A stretch of DNA of 6,538 nucleotides. Origin: Rhizorhabdus sp. GTDB taxonomy: Bacteria > Pseudomonadota > Alphaproteobacteria > Sphingomonadales > Sphingomonadaceae. A program made the translations under genes and the position numbers. Below are positions 5,536 to 6,538 of the stretch, one piece after another. The stretch is taken from positions 1 through 6,538 of the forward strand of contig SCUQ01000602.1 in the NCBI GenBank assembly GCA_004297635.1, given 5' to 3'. The notes under the pieces were generated by a model. It ran no database searches. It saw only the letters and a program-made list of their open reading frames with translations, and was not told the origin of the DNA. The number at the start of each line of letters is the position of its first letter. Position 1 is the stretch's first letter.

Positions 5536-5991
5536 CTACTCAGCAACAGGCGTGGAAGTAAGTTTTCGGTTCTTGAAGGTCCATTTTCCATTAACCTTGA
5601 CGTATTCGTCTTCGTAAAGTCCTAGGTGCGTTACCTTGTAACCCCTGCTGCCAAGACGAAAGGTCGCATGCAGGAGTCCGGTCGCCGTCACATCGCTCGT
5701 CAGCGTGATCGTGTGATTTTGGATAAAGGGCCAGGGCCGGATGTCGTCGAGACCTTCGGACATCATCTTTCGGAGGCTTTCCCCAGCGTAGACAGTTCCT
5801 TCCAGGCCCTCCCGCATGTCACCCGATATGGTCATAGTCCCATCAGCGCCGAACAGCGCCATGACGCCGTCAACATCCTTATTGCAGATCAGGTGACAAT
5901 ATAGCGCCGGCAAGGCTCTGATATCCTCCAAATTTTGGAGCTGAATCAGTGCCTTGGTGTGTTCAGGCTCTACACCGTGTTCGGGAACCAT
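5536..5991 (-). CDS. SnoaL-like / NTF2-fold protein
   Basis: A 151-residue single-domain protein of the cone-shaped NTF2 fold, in the SnoaL-like group that includes polyketide cyclases, ketosteroid isomerase relatives and LinA-type dehydrochlorinase. The fold order is readable: helical start LEDIRALPALYCHLICNKDV (21-40), DGVMALFGADGTMTI (41-55), the helix ESLRKMMSEG (71-80), the strand FIQNHTITL (89-97) with His93, the strand TGLLHATFRL (104-113), and the final strands YEDEYVKVNGKWTFKNRKL (126-144). The pattern of an N-terminal aspartate (39 or 41) plus a central histidine recalls the His-Asp pair of dehydratase-like members, but the alignment is by eye. The ATG at 5991 has an ideal AGGAGG 7 bases upstream. 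It begins 23 bases after the SDR stop, so they share a transcript. Function could be isomerase, dehydratase or non-catalytic ligand binding. Confidence 0.85.
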   Translation of the reverse strand: MVPEHGVEPEHTKALIQLQNLEDIRALPALYCHLICNKDVDGVMALFGADGTMTISGDMREGLEGTVYAGESLRKMMSEGLDDIRPWPFIQNHTITLTSDVTATGLLHATFRLGSRGYKVTHLGLYEDEYVKVNGKWTFKNRKLTSTPVAE

Positions 5992-5998
5992 AGTTTAT

Positions 5999-6004
5999 CC
6001 TCCT
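5999..6004 (-). promoter_or_regulatory. Strong ribosome binding site AGGAGG of the SnoaL-like gene
   Basis: Read on the minus strand, AGGAGG is spaced 7 bases from the ATG ending at 5991. It is the best Shine-Dalgarno match in the window, fixes the start and suggests high translation of this small protein. Confidence 0.75.
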
Positions 6005-6014
6005 AGACGCAATT

Positions 6015-6538
6015 TCAGAGATTCAGGAAGCCGCCATCGACAGCGATATTCTGCCCGGTCGTGAATCGGGACTCATCCGATGCGAGAAAGAGGGCGGCCT
6101 CAGCAACCTGCTCGGGTTCGACCATGCCGAGCATTTGGCGCGCGACATTTGCTCGAAGCTGCTCCTTGATTGGCGAGGTCTCCAGCAATGACTGAATTCG
6201 CGCGCTTGAAACCGCTCCTGGCATGATCGTGTTACAACGGATTTTCGAGGCCACATGCGTCGCCGCGATTTGTCTGGTAAGCGACATGACGCCCCCCTTG
6301 GCTGCCGCATAGGCCGAGCCACCCGGCATTCCGCGAGACGCTATCACCGACGCCGCGTTGATGATTGAGCCCCCGCTCGTCTTCATCATTTCCGGAATGA
6401 CCAGGCGGCAACAAAGATGAACACTCAACAGGTTGTAAGCGATGACCTTCTCGAAAGTCTCTGCGCTTGTGCGGGTGACGTCGGTATCCTCGGCAACGGA
6501 CCCTCCTGCGTTATTGAAAAGAACATCGATGCGTCCGA
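6015..6538 (-). CDS. Short-chain dehydrogenase/reductase (SDR), N-terminus beyond the window
   Basis: The last 173 codons of an SDR-family oxidoreductase are present; the N-terminal TGxxxGxG nucleotide-binding segment lies beyond the right edge, and two bases of the preceding codon remain. The visible part starts GRIDVLFNNAGG, with the classical NNAG motif (8-11 of the visible part). The catalytic set follows: Asn35 in AYNLLS, Ser63 in NAAS, and Tyr76 and Lys80 in YAAAK. PGAV (substrate-side loop) and the C-terminal FTTGQNIAVDGGFLNL ending complete a classical SDR of the roughly 250-residue kind. It oxidises or reduces an alcohol/ketone with NAD(P). An apparent TTG start at 6428 is only an internal leucine, since the reading frame and homology continue to the edge. 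It is the most upstream visible gene of the operon with the SnoaL-like, OYE and EthD genes. Confidence 0.92.
   Translation of the reverse strand, partial: GRIDVLFNNAGGSVAEDTDVTRTSAETFEKVIAYNLLSVHLCCRLVIPEMMKTSGGSIINAASVIASRGMPGGSAYAAAKGGVMSLTRQIAATHVASKIRCNTIMPGAVSSARIQSLLETSPIKEQLRANVARQMLGMVEPEQVAEAALFLASDESRFTTGQNIAVDGGFLNL

Noticed and set aside
6426..6428. TTG start giving a 137-residue SDR fragment
   Set aside because: The frame is open to the window edge and the upstream residues carry the NNAG motif and catalytic Asn, so this is an internal leucine of a longer gene.
1..6538. CRISPR arrays, tRNA genes, insertion-sequence ends, toxin-antitoxin or defence genes
   Set aside because: I looked for regularly spaced repeats, cloverleaf-like segments, transposase motifs and small paired genes and saw none.

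Overview
The window looks like part of a chromosomal or plasmid catabolic region of a Gram-negative proteobacterium. The protein families and the neighbourhood style (many small operons of OYE, SDR, SnoaL-like, EthD and KstR2-like TetR genes) resemble sphingomonads such as Sphingobium, Sphingomonas or Novosphingobium. This assignment is by recognition only; no rRNA or marker gene is present. There is no tRNA, rRNA, CRISPR, insertion sequence or prophage gene in the window.

Layout, left to right. (1) At 1-1028, minus strand, is a thiamine-diphosphate dehydrogenase E1 alpha gene. Its stop overlaps, as ATGA, the start of a further gene that runs off the left edge and is probably E1 beta. (2) At 1029-1144 is a 116-bp divergent promoter region with two candidate operator dyads and a consensus-like -10 box. 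(3) At 1145-1894, plus strand, is a short 2-oxoacid dehydrogenase E2 acyltransferase that consists of the catalytic domain only and has no lipoyl domain. (4) At 1845-2525, minus strand, is a TetR-family regulator whose 3' end overlaps the E2 gene tail to tail by 50 bp. (5) At 2561-3352 (or 3385), minus strand, is an acetoacetate decarboxylase-superfamily enzyme, 35 bp upstream of and co-directional with tetR. (6) At 3386-3591 is a non-coding gap with an inverted repeat and a possible -10 box. (7) At 3592-6538, minus strand, is a probable operon transcribed in the order SDR (partial, enters from the right edge), SnoaL/NTF2-like protein, Old Yellow Enzyme-type flavin oxidoreductase, EthD-domain protein.

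How they may work together (inference). The SDR, OYE and SnoaL-like proteins would oxidise, reduce or isomerise a cyclic or branched ketone/enone. The ADC-superfamily enzyme would act on a beta-keto acid or a related Schiff-base-forming substrate. The E1/E2 module would oxidatively cleave an alpha-keto acid or acyloin/diketone to an acyl-CoA. The TetR protein resembles the KstR2 type and so could sense a CoA-linked intermediate. The actual substrate cannot be read from the sequence. The most unusual points are the lipoyl-less E2 transcribed divergently from its E1, the Lys-to-Ile change next to the predicted Schiff-base lysine in the ADC homologue, and the antisense overlap between tetR and the E2 gene.
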